Source: Syntrophobacterales bacterium
GTDB lineage: Bacteria > Desulfobacterota > Syntrophobacteria > BM002
DNA: 8,434 nt
Reading direction: 5' to 3'
Assembly: GCA_030613915.1 (NCBI GenBank)
Contig: JAUWKY010000076.1
Coordinates: 1 to 8,434 of the forward strand
Under the pieces are notes generated by a model, which did no database searches, was not told the origin of the DNA, and was given only the letters and a program-made list of their open reading frames with translations. The first letter of the stretch is position 1. The number at the start of each line of letters is the position of its first letter. Positions 1-6,401 of the stretch are shown one piece after another. The position numbers and the translations under genes were made by a program.

Positions 1-102
1 CTCTCTTTGCGCCAGTTTCACTAGCGCGGAAATCAATCCAGAGTTCTGCACTAAATAGTTAATGGAGTTTCTAAGGTTTATGATTTGGTAAGGTTCGTTC
101 AT
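1..102 (-). CDS. N-terminal fragment of an unrecognised protein, divergent from the MerR-type regulator gene
   Basis: On the minus strand an ATG at 102-100 opens a frame that stays open for 34 codons to the window edge. The peptide begins MNEPYQIINLRNSINYLVQN and continues to AQRE. I do not recognise the family from this fragment. Support for a real gene comes from a near-consensus sigma70 promoter at 163-136 placed to give a leader of about 27 nt, and from purine-rich sequence (GCGAGAA) a few bases before the ATG, which is a weak ribosome binding site. It lies divergently to a MerR-type regulator gene across AT-rich DNA holding many copies of one motif, the usual layout for a regulator and its target. 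Regulation of this gene by the MerR-type protein is inference. The rest of the gene is outside the window. Confidence 0.6.
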   Translation of the reverse strand, partial: MNEPYQIINLRNSINYLVQNSGLISALVKLAQRE

Positions 103-135
103 CGTTTTCTCGCTACACGAAAAAAGAGATAGTTC

Positions 136-163
136 ATTGTAGTAAGGTTAGTTCGTCTGTCAA
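136..163 (-). promoter_or_regulatory. Sigma70-type promoter for the truncated minus-strand gene
   Basis: Read on the minus strand, a perfect -35 box TTGACA (163-158) is followed after 16 bp by TACAAT (141-136), 5 of 6 matches to the -10 consensus. Transcription would start near 129-130, just upstream of the ATG at 102. The -35 box continues as TTGACAG, sharing the GACAG core of the repeated motif found further right, so a protein binding that motif could also touch this promoter. That last point is inference. Confidence 0.6.
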
Positions 164-293
164 GTAAAGGTAAATCACTGCTCCGAGTTCTGATAGTCTA
201 TGAGGGATGGTGAAAGGGAGTAAAACATACTGTCTAAATAAAGTTCTGTGTCGTTGGACAGTATAAATGGTTGATTATACCGGTTTACTATGG

Positions 294-389
294 TGGATTG
301 TGCTTGCAATATATCTATTGTATAATTTAATCTCGTAAGGATAGACAGTAGGATCTGGGTAGGTGGTCATTCTACTGGATTGTGCATGC
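294..389 (+). repeat. Direct repeat TGGATTGTGC(T/A)TGC, two copies
   Basis: Copies lie at 294-307 and 376-389 and match at 13 of 14 bases, 82 bp apart. The second contains the palindrome GCATGC and is followed at once by GTATAC. Both lie among the TACTGTCTAA sites but do not contain that motif, so they may be a second class of binding site or the trace of a local duplication. Function unknown. Confidence 0.5.
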
Positions 390-459
390 TGTATACACAG
401 TCTAACATATGAATATAATTACTGTTAAATATTTTTTACTCTACTGTCTAATTTTTTCC

Positions 460-530
460 TTGACATTTAATCAGTATGGGTGTACTGTCTAAATCATTCC
501 ATCGCTTATCATTATAATATAGTCAGGGGA
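460..530 (+). promoter_or_regulatory. Candidate promoter and ribosome binding site of the MerR-type regulator gene
   Basis: A perfect -10 box TATAAT lies at 513-518 with no good -35 at normal spacing; the site TACTGTCTAA (483-492) sits where a -35 would be, as expected of an operator-controlled promoter. A second possibility uses TTGACA at 460-465 with TACTGT (483-488) as a poor -10 after 17 bp. Downstream, AGGGGA (525-530) is a strong Shine-Dalgarno sequence 6 nt before the TTG at 537, and this decides the chosen start. The true transcription start cannot be fixed by reading alone. Confidence 0.45.
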
Positions 531-536
531 AATGAT

Positions 537-2045
537 TTGACAGTCCAATTAGACAGTACAGCCATTTCCAGCAAGGAACTCATCGCCAGAACAGGCATAT
601 CCCGAGCAACACTCAACAACTATATCTCTCTAAACCTTATTCCGACCCCATCAGTACGCAAACCCGAAGAGCCCGGAGGACCGACAAAAATCGGTTACTT
701 TCCTGTGTGGGTGGTGGAAAGGATCGAGAAGATCCAGGAACTCAAAGGTGCAGGTATGCGCATGGCTGCAATCGCGGCTCAGTTCAACAAAGATGAGGTT
801 GAGGTGACCGATGATGACAGTCAACGGGTTGGGGACTTCGCATACCAGTCCATCGAAAAGATAGTTTTTCCTGCGATTTTGGTTAATCAGCGTTGGGAGA
901 TCATTTGGATTAACCAGATGGCTGAGAAGGTATTTTTTAAAGAGTCAGTTCACGAGATTCCTACAGCAGCAAACCGGAACATCCTCAGGCTTTTTTTGCA
1001 AGAGAGTTTGGAGAGACGTTTTAGAAATTGGAAAGAAATCTTGGCAGCACATTTGCGTCTGGCCAAAAGGGATTTGAGTGAGGACCGTGTGGAGCAGATA
1101 TGTCGCCAAGTTGAGACCTGTCCCATAGAGGAACTCAGACAGCTATGGCGTGAAGCTAAGCCTTTGCAGGACCGGCCCATCACCCAGCAAGAGCTTGTTT
1201 TTAAACCCTTCAAGGGGAAAAGCACGAGGCACACGCTTTTTTCCAGCGATTTTCGTGAGGGTACCCTCCTGCTTTATACCCCGCTCAGCATGCAGCTGGA
1301 TCAGATTCTAAACCTTCTCATGGGTAGAGAAAGACTGGTGAAGGCCTTGCTTTCCCGAAGGATTCCTTCACTGACATCTTTGTGCATTCTGGCGGGACGT
1401 CTGGAGTCGGGCCTTCATTTGCGCACTGCCCTTCCACCACACGAATACTTTGATTTGATTAACCAGGTTATTTTGACGTCCCACCAATGCTTCAAGGACT
1501 ACGGTGGCACGCCCGGTCGTTCAATTCAGGAAGGAGTTGTGTGTTTTTTCCTTTCGGGGCCGGATTCGCCGAGAGAGTATCTCCACTCTGCCATTCAGTG
1601 CGCTCAGGCTCTAAAGCAAATGGTCACCGCCCTTGACAAGCGCTGGAAATACAAGAAGGTTTGGAAAAACACCTTGCAGCTGAACATGGGAATTCACTGC
1701 GGTGAAGAATGGCTTGGAACCATACCCTCATCGCTAGCGTTCGAGTTTACCGTTATGGGTGAGACCCTCATTGAGACCATCAATCTGAGTGAGTTTGCTC
1801 AAGGGGGTTCCATTTGGGCCAGCAAAAAGGTGATTGAAAACATGTTGCCTGAAGATCGTCAACGGGTTGAATTCGGTGTTGGAATCGGCACTGGTCGGGA
1901 ACGGTTTGTCAGTCCGGGAATTTACTCTCAGGTAAGGGAGCTCATCAGCGGTGACGAACTGCAGCGGAGAGCACTGGGAGAAATAAGCAATCTGGCGGTC
2001 ACTGAAATAATCAATGTCCATCCATCAATAGATCAAGACCTGTAA
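537..2045 (+). CDS. MerR-type HTH regulator fused to an MmyB-like/PAS-like sensor region and a degenerate class III nucleotidyl cyclase domain
   Basis: The product is 502 aa from a TTG start chosen for AGGGGA 6 nt upstream; GTG at 480 would add 19 residues but lacks a ribosome binding site. Residues about 9-85 form a winged helix-turn-helix of MerR type (SSKELIARTGISRATLNNYI, then GYFPVWVVERIEKIQELKGA). Residues about 103-250 resemble the ligand-binding region of MmyB-like regulators, a PAS-like fold: FPAILVNQRWEIIWIN, then NRNILRLFL and a following FRNWKE. Residues about 277-440 follow the class III cyclase fold (GIHCGEEWLGTI, then VMGETLIETINL), but the first metal Asp is lost, the second position is Glu in IQEGVV, and the Asn and Arg of the VNLAAR motif are Ile and Asn. 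The cyclase part is probably a binding or dimerisation module. It likely acts as a cytoplasmic repressor or activator at the TACTGTCTAA sites and is first in an apparent operon with the GAF protein gene 27 bp downstream. The ligand is unknown. Confidence 0.8.
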   Translation: MTVQLDSTAISSKELIARTGISRATLNNYISLNLIPTPSVRKPEEPGGPTKIGYFPVWVVERIEKIQELKGAGMRMAAIAAQFNKDEVEVTDDDSQRVGDFAYQSIEKIVFPAILVNQRWEIIWINQMAEKVFFKESVHEIPTAANRNILRLFLQESLERRFRNWKEILAAHLRLAKRDLSEDRVEQICRQVETCPIEELRQLWREAKPLQDRPITQQELVFKPFKGKSTRHTLFSSDFREGTLLLYTPLSMQLDQILNLLMGRERLVKALLSRRIPSLTSLCILAGRLESGLHLRTALPPHEYFDLINQVILTSHQCFKDYGGTPGRSIQEGVVCFFLSGPDSPREYLHSAIQCAQALKQMVTALDKRWKYKKVWKNTLQLNMGIHCGEEWLGTIPSSLAFEFTVMGETLIETINLSEFAQGGSIWASKKVIENMLPEDRQRVEFGVGIGTGRERFVSPGIYSQVRELISGDELQRRALGEISNLAVTEIINVHPSIDQDL

Positions 2046-2072
2046 CATTCCTAACAGTCGAAGGTTCGCCTG

Positions 2073-4043
2073 GTGATATCTGAAATCTCGATAGGTAGTC
2101 TGGGCAGTACGTTGAGGAATAGGAGTAGGCTCTTGTTAAAGAATGCTGCGAGGGCCCTCGGGTTAGCAGAACAGCGGGTCTATTACGGCCTGGTTATGGC
2201 CTTTGGTCTTTTGTTTATCCTTCCGAGTCTCGGATTTATTAATTTTGCCTACAAGTACAATTTTTTCTCTGATCACCATCTTGCCTATTATTTTCTTTCC
2301 ATCCTTATTTTTTCCTATCTGGGCTTTTTCATACTCCGTTCCCATGCGGATAGAATCTGCAGGATTTCCGAAAACATGGAACAATCGGTATCAGACATCC
2401 GGCATGAGTCTGGCCCGACACAGACCAGTGAGCTGAACAAGATAGTCGTCTCTTTTCAGCAACTAATGGACAGGCTTGAGAAAAACAATCAGACACTTGA
2501 ATCACAGGCCATACAGCTTCGTTCCCTCGCAGAACTCACCGATCCCCATTCCGCCTCCATGGGCGCCAACCTTGTGGTAAAACTCGGGTTGCAGAAAGCG
2601 TGTGAAGTTATTGGTGCCTCACGCGGCTGGATGCTGATGCTGGATGAAAGTCGTCGACATCACTTCACGGTTGTTTGTGAGTTTGGTTCCAACGGCAGCT
2701 CCCAGAGTCGGGTGGGAGCCCGAATTCCCTTCAGCGAGACCAAAGCCAAACAAGCGGTAATCAAGCGGAAGCCCTTGTTTCTGGCTGATCCTATCTGGCC
2801 TGAACAATCCAAAGAGGTTGAAGAGGATACGATCCGAGACCGAAGAGCCGCACTCGCGGTACCACTAACCACCGGCAGCGATGTTTTCGGGGTCATGTAT
2901 CTGGAAGACAAAAAAGAAAATTCTCCCTTTTCCCCCGCCGACTTAGACTTTGTTTTGCCGTTGGCCGCATGCCTCTCCTACCGTTACGAAAATCTACAGC
3001 TCCGAAATCAAATTGCGAGTCAGGCCGACCAGTTTAATTGCCTCTCGGCTTTCAACGAAGTCTGCAGCAAGGGACTGGTTCAGGGAAAGGTGTTCCAGTT
3101 GTTGACCAGGAAACTGCAAACTTATATGCCTACGAAAGTTTCCTTTCTCGCTCTCTCTGATACCAGCCAGGAATACTTGCAACTGCTTGAAGTGGCGTCC
3201 GAAGAACCTATTTCTCTCCGCAGCGGCATGACCCTACCTCTCAGGCAGAGTCTGTTCAGATTGGTTCTCGAGGAAAATCGGGCAATACATCAAAAAGATG
3301 TCACCGGTATGCTCAACCCCCTGGAAGCACGATGGTTTCAAGAACTGGGTATTAACTCTTGCTACCTGGCTCCATTCCGTCTTCAAGGTGTCAATGCTGG
3401 AATCCTATTTGTTGGAAGCGATGCAAAGGAGGGCTTTTCCAATCCTCAGCAAGTCATACTTCAACAAGCGGTCCAATACCTAGGACTCGCTGTCCATAAC
3501 CAGATGCTTTTACAGGAGATAGACGAGCAGGGTCGTGAGCTCGAGGTACTTAATCGGATCGGCAGCGTAGTTACTTCGTCTTTGTTTGATTTGGACAAGG
3601 TCTTGGATGAGGTGGGGGTACTGGTTGATCAAATGATAACGGTAGAGGCTGGTGCTATTTATCTTCGAGAAGAAAATGGCCTTGCCGTTAAGAAAAGTTT
3701 TGGGACTAAGGCGAACAGAATTGAGCCATTCAAAGTGAAGAATATCGAGGGAATATGCGGCTACGTCATGTCTCGGGGAGAATCGGTGCTTGTTAGAGAT
3801 GCCTCGCAAAACCCTCATGTATCTTCGATGGTCAAATATTTCGAGGGAACGAAAGCACGTTCCATTCTCTGTGTGCCTATGGTGGTTGGTGGGGAAGTGA
3901 TTGGTGCCATTCACATGTGGAACAAAAGAAGCGGCTCCTTTAACGCTCACGATAATAAAGTCATGAAATCGGTGGCTTCAAGCCTCGCCACTGCCATAGC
4001 AAGTTCCAGGCTCCACCAGATGTGCCAACGATTAACAACATGA
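2073..4043 (+). CDS. Membrane-anchored sensor with HAMP-like segment and three GAF domains, no output domain
   Basis: The 656-aa product starts at GTG, with GAAGG 8 nt upstream. Two hydrophobic helices, about residues 36-60 and 69-88, are joined by a very short loop, so almost all the protein is probably cytoplasmic. Residues about 89-150 form a HAMP-like and coiled-coil stretch (SELNKIVVSFQQLMDRLEKN). Three GAF domains follow: about 166-305 (AALAVPLTTGSDVFGVMYLE), 325-475 (YLAPFRLQGVNAGILFVGS) and 490-648 (SILCVPMVVGGEVIGAIHMW). The protein stops just after the third GAF. There is no HisKA/HATPase, GGDEF, EAL or cyclase domain, which normally follows such an array. It therefore probably signals by protein contact, perhaps to the pseudo-receiver encoded 13 bp downstream or the MerR-type protein encoded upstream. 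GAF ligands range from cyclic nucleotides to haem, bilins and small metabolites; none can be assigned here. The domain calls are firm, the partner assignment is inference. Confidence 0.85.
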   Translation: MISEISIGSLGSTLRNRSRLLLKNAARALGLAEQRVYYGLVMAFGLLFILPSLGFINFAYKYNFFSDHHLAYYFLSILIFSYLGFFILRSHADRICRISENMEQSVSDIRHESGPTQTSELNKIVVSFQQLMDRLEKNNQTLESQAIQLRSLAELTDPHSASMGANLVVKLGLQKACEVIGASRGWMLMLDESRRHHFTVVCEFGSNGSSQSRVGARIPFSETKAKQAVIKRKPLFLADPIWPEQSKEVEEDTIRDRRAALAVPLTTGSDVFGVMYLEDKKENSPFSPADLDFVLPLAACLSYRYENLQLRNQIASQADQFNCLSAFNEVCSKGLVQGKVFQLLTRKLQTYMPTKVSFLALSDTSQEYLQLLEVASEEPISLRSGMTLPLRQSLFRLVLEENRAIHQKDVTGMLNPLEARWFQELGINSCYLAPFRLQGVNAGILFVGSDAKEGFSNPQQVILQQAVQYLGLAVHNQMLLQEIDEQGRELEVLNRIGSVVTSSLFDLDKVLDEVGVLVDQMITVEAGAIYLREENGLAVKKSFGTKANRIEPFKVKNIEGICGYVMSRGESVLVRDASQNPHVSSMVKYFEGTKARSILCVPMVVGGEVIGAIHMWNKRSGSFNAHDNKVMKSVASSLATAIASSRLHQMCQRLTT

Positions 4044-4056
4044 TCGGGAGGAACCC

Positions 4057-4497
4057 ATGCAGAAATCCACTTTTCAATCACCTCGTGCTCACATTCTGCT
4101 TGTTGAAAAGAATCGAGGAGCTCTCGAGCTTCTCGAAGCTATGCTCTGTTGGAGGGGCTATCGTGTTACCACAGCGGTGGATGGTCGTGACGGCCTGGAA
4201 AAATTCCGTCACGGCCACTTCCAGCTCATTCTCACCAATCTCTCCACCCCCAGCATATCAGGATGGGAGTTGGGCCGCATTGTTAAAAAGAGCGAATTCT
4301 CGATACCGATAGCCCTCGTTACCGGTCTGGATTTCGGCGACAGACCAGACCATTCTCCCTTTGATGCAATTATCCCCGAGCCCTTCCCTTTTGATGACTT
4401 AGAGTGTGTGGTTGATTCCTTGATCAAATGTAGGAATGGAGGGACTGGAGAAGCAATTTCACTGGAAAATTTGCGACTGGGGGAAGGAAGTTCATGA
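4057..4497 (+). CDS. Stand-alone pseudo-receiver (degenerate response regulator receiver domain)
   Basis: The 146-aa product has a CheY-like fold over about residues 11-124 (HILLVEKNRGALELLEAM, then GYRVTTAVDGRDGLEKF), followed by a short polar tail with no output domain. The acidic pocket reads E17-K18-N19 rather than two acidic residues. The phospho-acceptor position is Asn61 in ILTNLSTPSISGWEL (codon AAT, 4237-4239). Thr89 is kept in ALVTG, but the conserved Lys before Pro-Phe is Glu108 (PEPF; codon GAG, 4378-4380). Normal aspartyl phosphorylation is therefore very unlikely; pseudo-receivers usually act through constitutive or ligand-driven contacts. It is translated from ATG with GGGAGGA close upstream and lies 13 bp after the GAF gene, so the two are probably co-transcribed. 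Its stop overlaps the end of the convergent HD-domain gene. Partner and target are unknown. Confidence 0.85.
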   Translation: MQKSTFQSPRAHILLVEKNRGALELLEAMLCWRGYRVTTAVDGRDGLEKFRHGHFQLILTNLSTPSISGWELGRIVKKSEFSIPIALVTGLDFGDRPDHSPFDAIIPEPFPFDDLECVVDSLIKCRNGGTGEAISLENLRLGEGSS

Positions 4498-5280
4498 TGT
4501 ATCCTTGGCGCGGTTTTTCAGATATGAAATCAAATATTCCTTAACTTCTTGTAGTTCACTCCGAACAGGTAGATGAACGCAAAGCCTCTCAACATAATTC
4601 CTTTCAAGCACCAGGCGACATGACATCGCGAAGTTCAGGTCAAATACCCACCCAAGGCGTAACAATATCATGTCGTTTCGGTTCCTCACCGAGCTGTAGT
4701 CCGGGACCTTCCCCTCCATAAGCTCAGCCACTATGTCGCGGCTAAAAGAGTTGCTAATCGGTATATAACCAGCTAGAGTTTCAACTAAATTACCACGCCC
4801 TTCAAGTTCGCTGATGACCAACCCCCAAATATCTAGCTTGTCTGCATCCCGTAGGAGTCCGGAAAAAAGATATTGCCGCTGGGAGAGGTTTGTGGGCAAT
4901 TCTCTCATATTGTGTTGACGAATTGCCTCACAGATCAGCTCCCGTTCCTCCGGGGGAATCCGCTTTAAAAGTTTGTGCCGGGAGATAACATCCAGACCCA
5001 GCAGTGCGTGATCCTCCGATGTGCCGTCGTTGAAGGTGGCGTAGCGCTTCCATTGTGGAAACCGGCCGATATCGTGGAATAAAGCTGCTGTCTCAGCCAG
5101 TAGTAAATCTTCATCGCTCAGACCCGACTTGCGGCCCACAGGGACGATTTCTATACAGGTGCGTTCAGTATGCTGCTCTTTCAGGAGGATAGGCTTTATC
5201 CCATCTCCGGGAAGCTCATAGTATTGAGCAACGTATCTCTTGAACCAGCGTTTAAAGTAATCCAGATCGGCTTGTTTCAA
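4492..5280 (-). CDS. HD-domain metal-dependent phosphohydrolase
   Basis: The 262-aa product carries a complete HD signature: His37 (EQHTERT), His69-Asp70 (LFHDIGRFPQW), His91 (SEDHALLG), His123 (IRQHNMREL) and an Asp-rich RDADKLD at about 144-150. HD proteins of this type are soluble metal-dependent hydrolases of phosphate esters, often nucleotides; the substrate cannot be read from the sequence. The C-terminal half (about 155-262) shows no catalytic motif I recognise. The start is TTG at 5280-5278, supported by GAGGAAA about 8 nt upstream on the minus strand. It is convergent with the pseudo-receiver gene, sharing 4492-4497 at the stops, and divergent from the ADP-ribosylglycohydrolase gene across 191 bp. 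A shared role with either neighbour is not shown. Confidence 0.85.
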   Translation of the reverse strand: MKQADLDYFKRWFKRYVAQYYELPGDGIKPILLKEQHTERTCIEIVPVGRKSGLSDEDLLLAETAALFHDIGRFPQWKRYATFNDGTSEDHALLGLDVISRHKLLKRIPPEERELICEAIRQHNMRELPTNLSQRQYLFSGLLRDADKLDIWGLVISELEGRGNLVETLAGYIPISNSFSRDIVAELMEGKVPDYSSVRNRNDMILLRLGWVFDLNFAMSCRLVLERNYVERLCVHLPVRSELQEVKEYLISYLKNRAKDTS

Positions 5281-5439
5281 GGGTATGTTTCCTCAAGAGG
5301 ACTGCTGATGACACTTCAGGGGTTGCTTCGCCAGGACTTTTTTACTAAGTTCTCAGAAGTTCAGAAAGCCCTGAATCCTTCACCCCGTGTAATCCCAAAT
5401 TCGATACGGAGTATCTAGCATCCAGCACTAAACATCAAG

Positions 5440-5465
5440 TAAAAGGAGCCGATCCATAAAAGGAG
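5440..5465 (+). promoter_or_regulatory. Duplicated Shine-Dalgarno sequence before the ADP-ribosylglycohydrolase gene
   Basis: TAAAAGGAG occurs at 5440-5448 and again at 5457-5465, 17 bp apart. The second copy sits 6 nt before the GTG start at 5472 and is the functional ribosome binding site. The first has no usable start codon at normal spacing and may act as a ribosome standby site or be a chance duplication. The rest of 5281-5471 must hold the two divergent promoters, but I see no clear box pair. Confidence 0.5.
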
Positions 5466-5471
5466 ACCACA

Positions 5472-6398
5472 GTGACTAAGCCCACTCTTGAGGCCAAGTA
5501 CCTCGGTGCCATGCTAGGAAGTGCTGTCGGCGATGCTGTTGGTGAGCTTGCCTTTCATTACCCCGAGAGAGACAAGCTCTCTCAGGTGGTCGAGGGGGTG
5601 GCAGAGCTTCGTTACACGGATGATACTGCCATGGCGATTGGATTGGCAACTTCTCTTGTCAATAAAGGCTATCTCGATGGGCAGGATCTTGGAGAGACCT
5701 TTCGGCGCAATTTTGAACGGGAACCCTGGCGGGGATATGCAACCGGACCTCCAACTATCTTTACTATGGTACGTTCATTGGGAATTCCTTATGCTCAAGC
5801 AGCTCAGAATTTGTTCAGTGGTAGCGGCTCCTTCGGGAACGGGGCTGCCATGCGCATAGCTCCCTTGGGTCTGTTCTTTCATGATTCCCTGCAGATTTAC
5901 GAGCATGCTTGTGATTCAGCTGAAGTAACTCACTCGCATCCAGTGGGGAAAGATGGTGCAGCATTACAGGCCCGGGCTGTTGCCCAAGCAGTGAAACTCG
6001 ACCCCCAGAAGGAATTTCTTATAAACCTGTTTGTCAGGGACCTAATTGACTTTTCTCGTACCAATGAAATCCGGGAAAAAATGGAGCTCCTAGAAGAAGT
6101 GCTGAGCGAAAATGTCGCTCCGCCACTCGCTGCCAAACAGCTAGGCCAGAGCGTTGCCGTGCAGGAGTCCATGCCCTTCGCCATTTATTCTTTCGTGCGG
6201 TGTCCTCGTTCCTTCGAGGACTGCCTCGATTGTGCTATCATGCATGGCGGAGATCGGGACACCCTCGGTGCTATGGCTGGAGCTATTTCCGGTGCCTATT
6301 TGGGTGTAGAGGCTATCCCCTCCAGGTGGCGGAGAAAATTGGAAAATCGGCAGACTATCGAGGAACTGGCGCTGGAGTTGGCCGAGAGGACAGCGTGA
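5472..6398 (+). CDS. ADP-ribosylglycohydrolase (DraG/ARH family)
   Basis: The 308-aa length is typical of single-domain family members. The N-terminal LGAMLGSAVGDAVGE and YTDDTAM (Thr49-Asp50-Asp51-Thr52) supply one half of the dinuclear metal site. GSGSFGNGAAMRIAPLGL and VTHSHPVGKDGA form the substrate-pocket loops. MHGGDRDTLGAMAGAISGA at about 258-275 supplies the second metal half through Asp261, Asp263 and Thr264, with Arg262 where many members have Thr or Ser. The family removes ADP-ribose from proteins or small molecules by cleaving the N- or O-glycosidic bond in the cytoplasm. No ADP-ribosyltransferase or nitrogenase gene is visible, so the DraG role in nitrogenase control should not be assumed. 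The GTG start is fixed by AAAAGGAG 6 nt upstream. A two-hairpin repeat begins 20 bp after the stop. Confidence 0.9.
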   Translation: MTKPTLEAKYLGAMLGSAVGDAVGELAFHYPERDKLSQVVEGVAELRYTDDTAMAIGLATSLVNKGYLDGQDLGETFRRNFEREPWRGYATGPPTIFTMVRSLGIPYAQAAQNLFSGSGSFGNGAAMRIAPLGLFFHDSLQIYEHACDSAEVTHSHPVGKDGAALQARAVAQAVKLDPQKEFLINLFVRDLIDFSRTNEIREKMELLEEVLSENVAPPLAAKQLGQSVAVQESMPFAIYSFVRCPRSFEDCLDCAIMHGGDRDTLGAMAGAISGAYLGVEAIPSRWRRKLENRQTIEELALELAERTA

Positions 6399-6401
6399 AT
6401 A

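Larger units (their letters stand above)
228..558. promoter_or_regulatory. Cluster of putative operators, consensus TACTGTCTAA, upstream of and into the MerR-type regulator gene
   Basis: Forward copies TACTGTCTAA lie at 228-237, 442-451 and 483-492. Reverse copies (consensus TTAGACAGTA) lie at 254-263 (TTGGACAGTA), 341-350 (ATAGACAGTA) and 549-558 (exact). Weaker 8-of-10 copies are at 396-405, 420-429 and 536-545. The 8-mer ACTGTCTA occurs exactly five times on either strand in about 330 bp, far above chance. The 228/254 pair is an inverted repeat with centres 26 bp apart; 483-492 and 549-558 are exact inverted copies bracketing the proposed -10 box and start codon. The likeliest binder is the MerR-type protein encoded next door, giving autoregulation and control of the divergent gene. 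Binding is inferred. The remaining DNA in 103-479 holds no gene I can support. Confidence 0.7.

Noticed and set aside
298..326. TATAAT at 321-326 with TTGTGC 17 bp upstream as a plus-strand promoter
   Set aside because: The -35 matches at only three of six bases and no gene or RNA clearly begins below it; AT-rich DNA gives such boxes easily.
409..492. Small open frame of 27 codons encoding a hydrophobic peptide upstream of the MerR-type gene
   Set aside because: It has no ribosome binding site, lies wholly in AT-rich DNA rich in operator motifs, and its hydrophobicity follows from T-rich codons.
3510..3950. 146-codon minus-strand open frame inside the triple-GAF gene
   Set aside because: It lies entirely opposite a clear GAF domain and has no recognisable motif; it is a shadow of the real gene.
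5472..6398. Assignment as draG with a nitrogenase-control role
   Set aside because: No draT, nif gene or ammonium-sensing gene is visible, and the family covers many other substrates.
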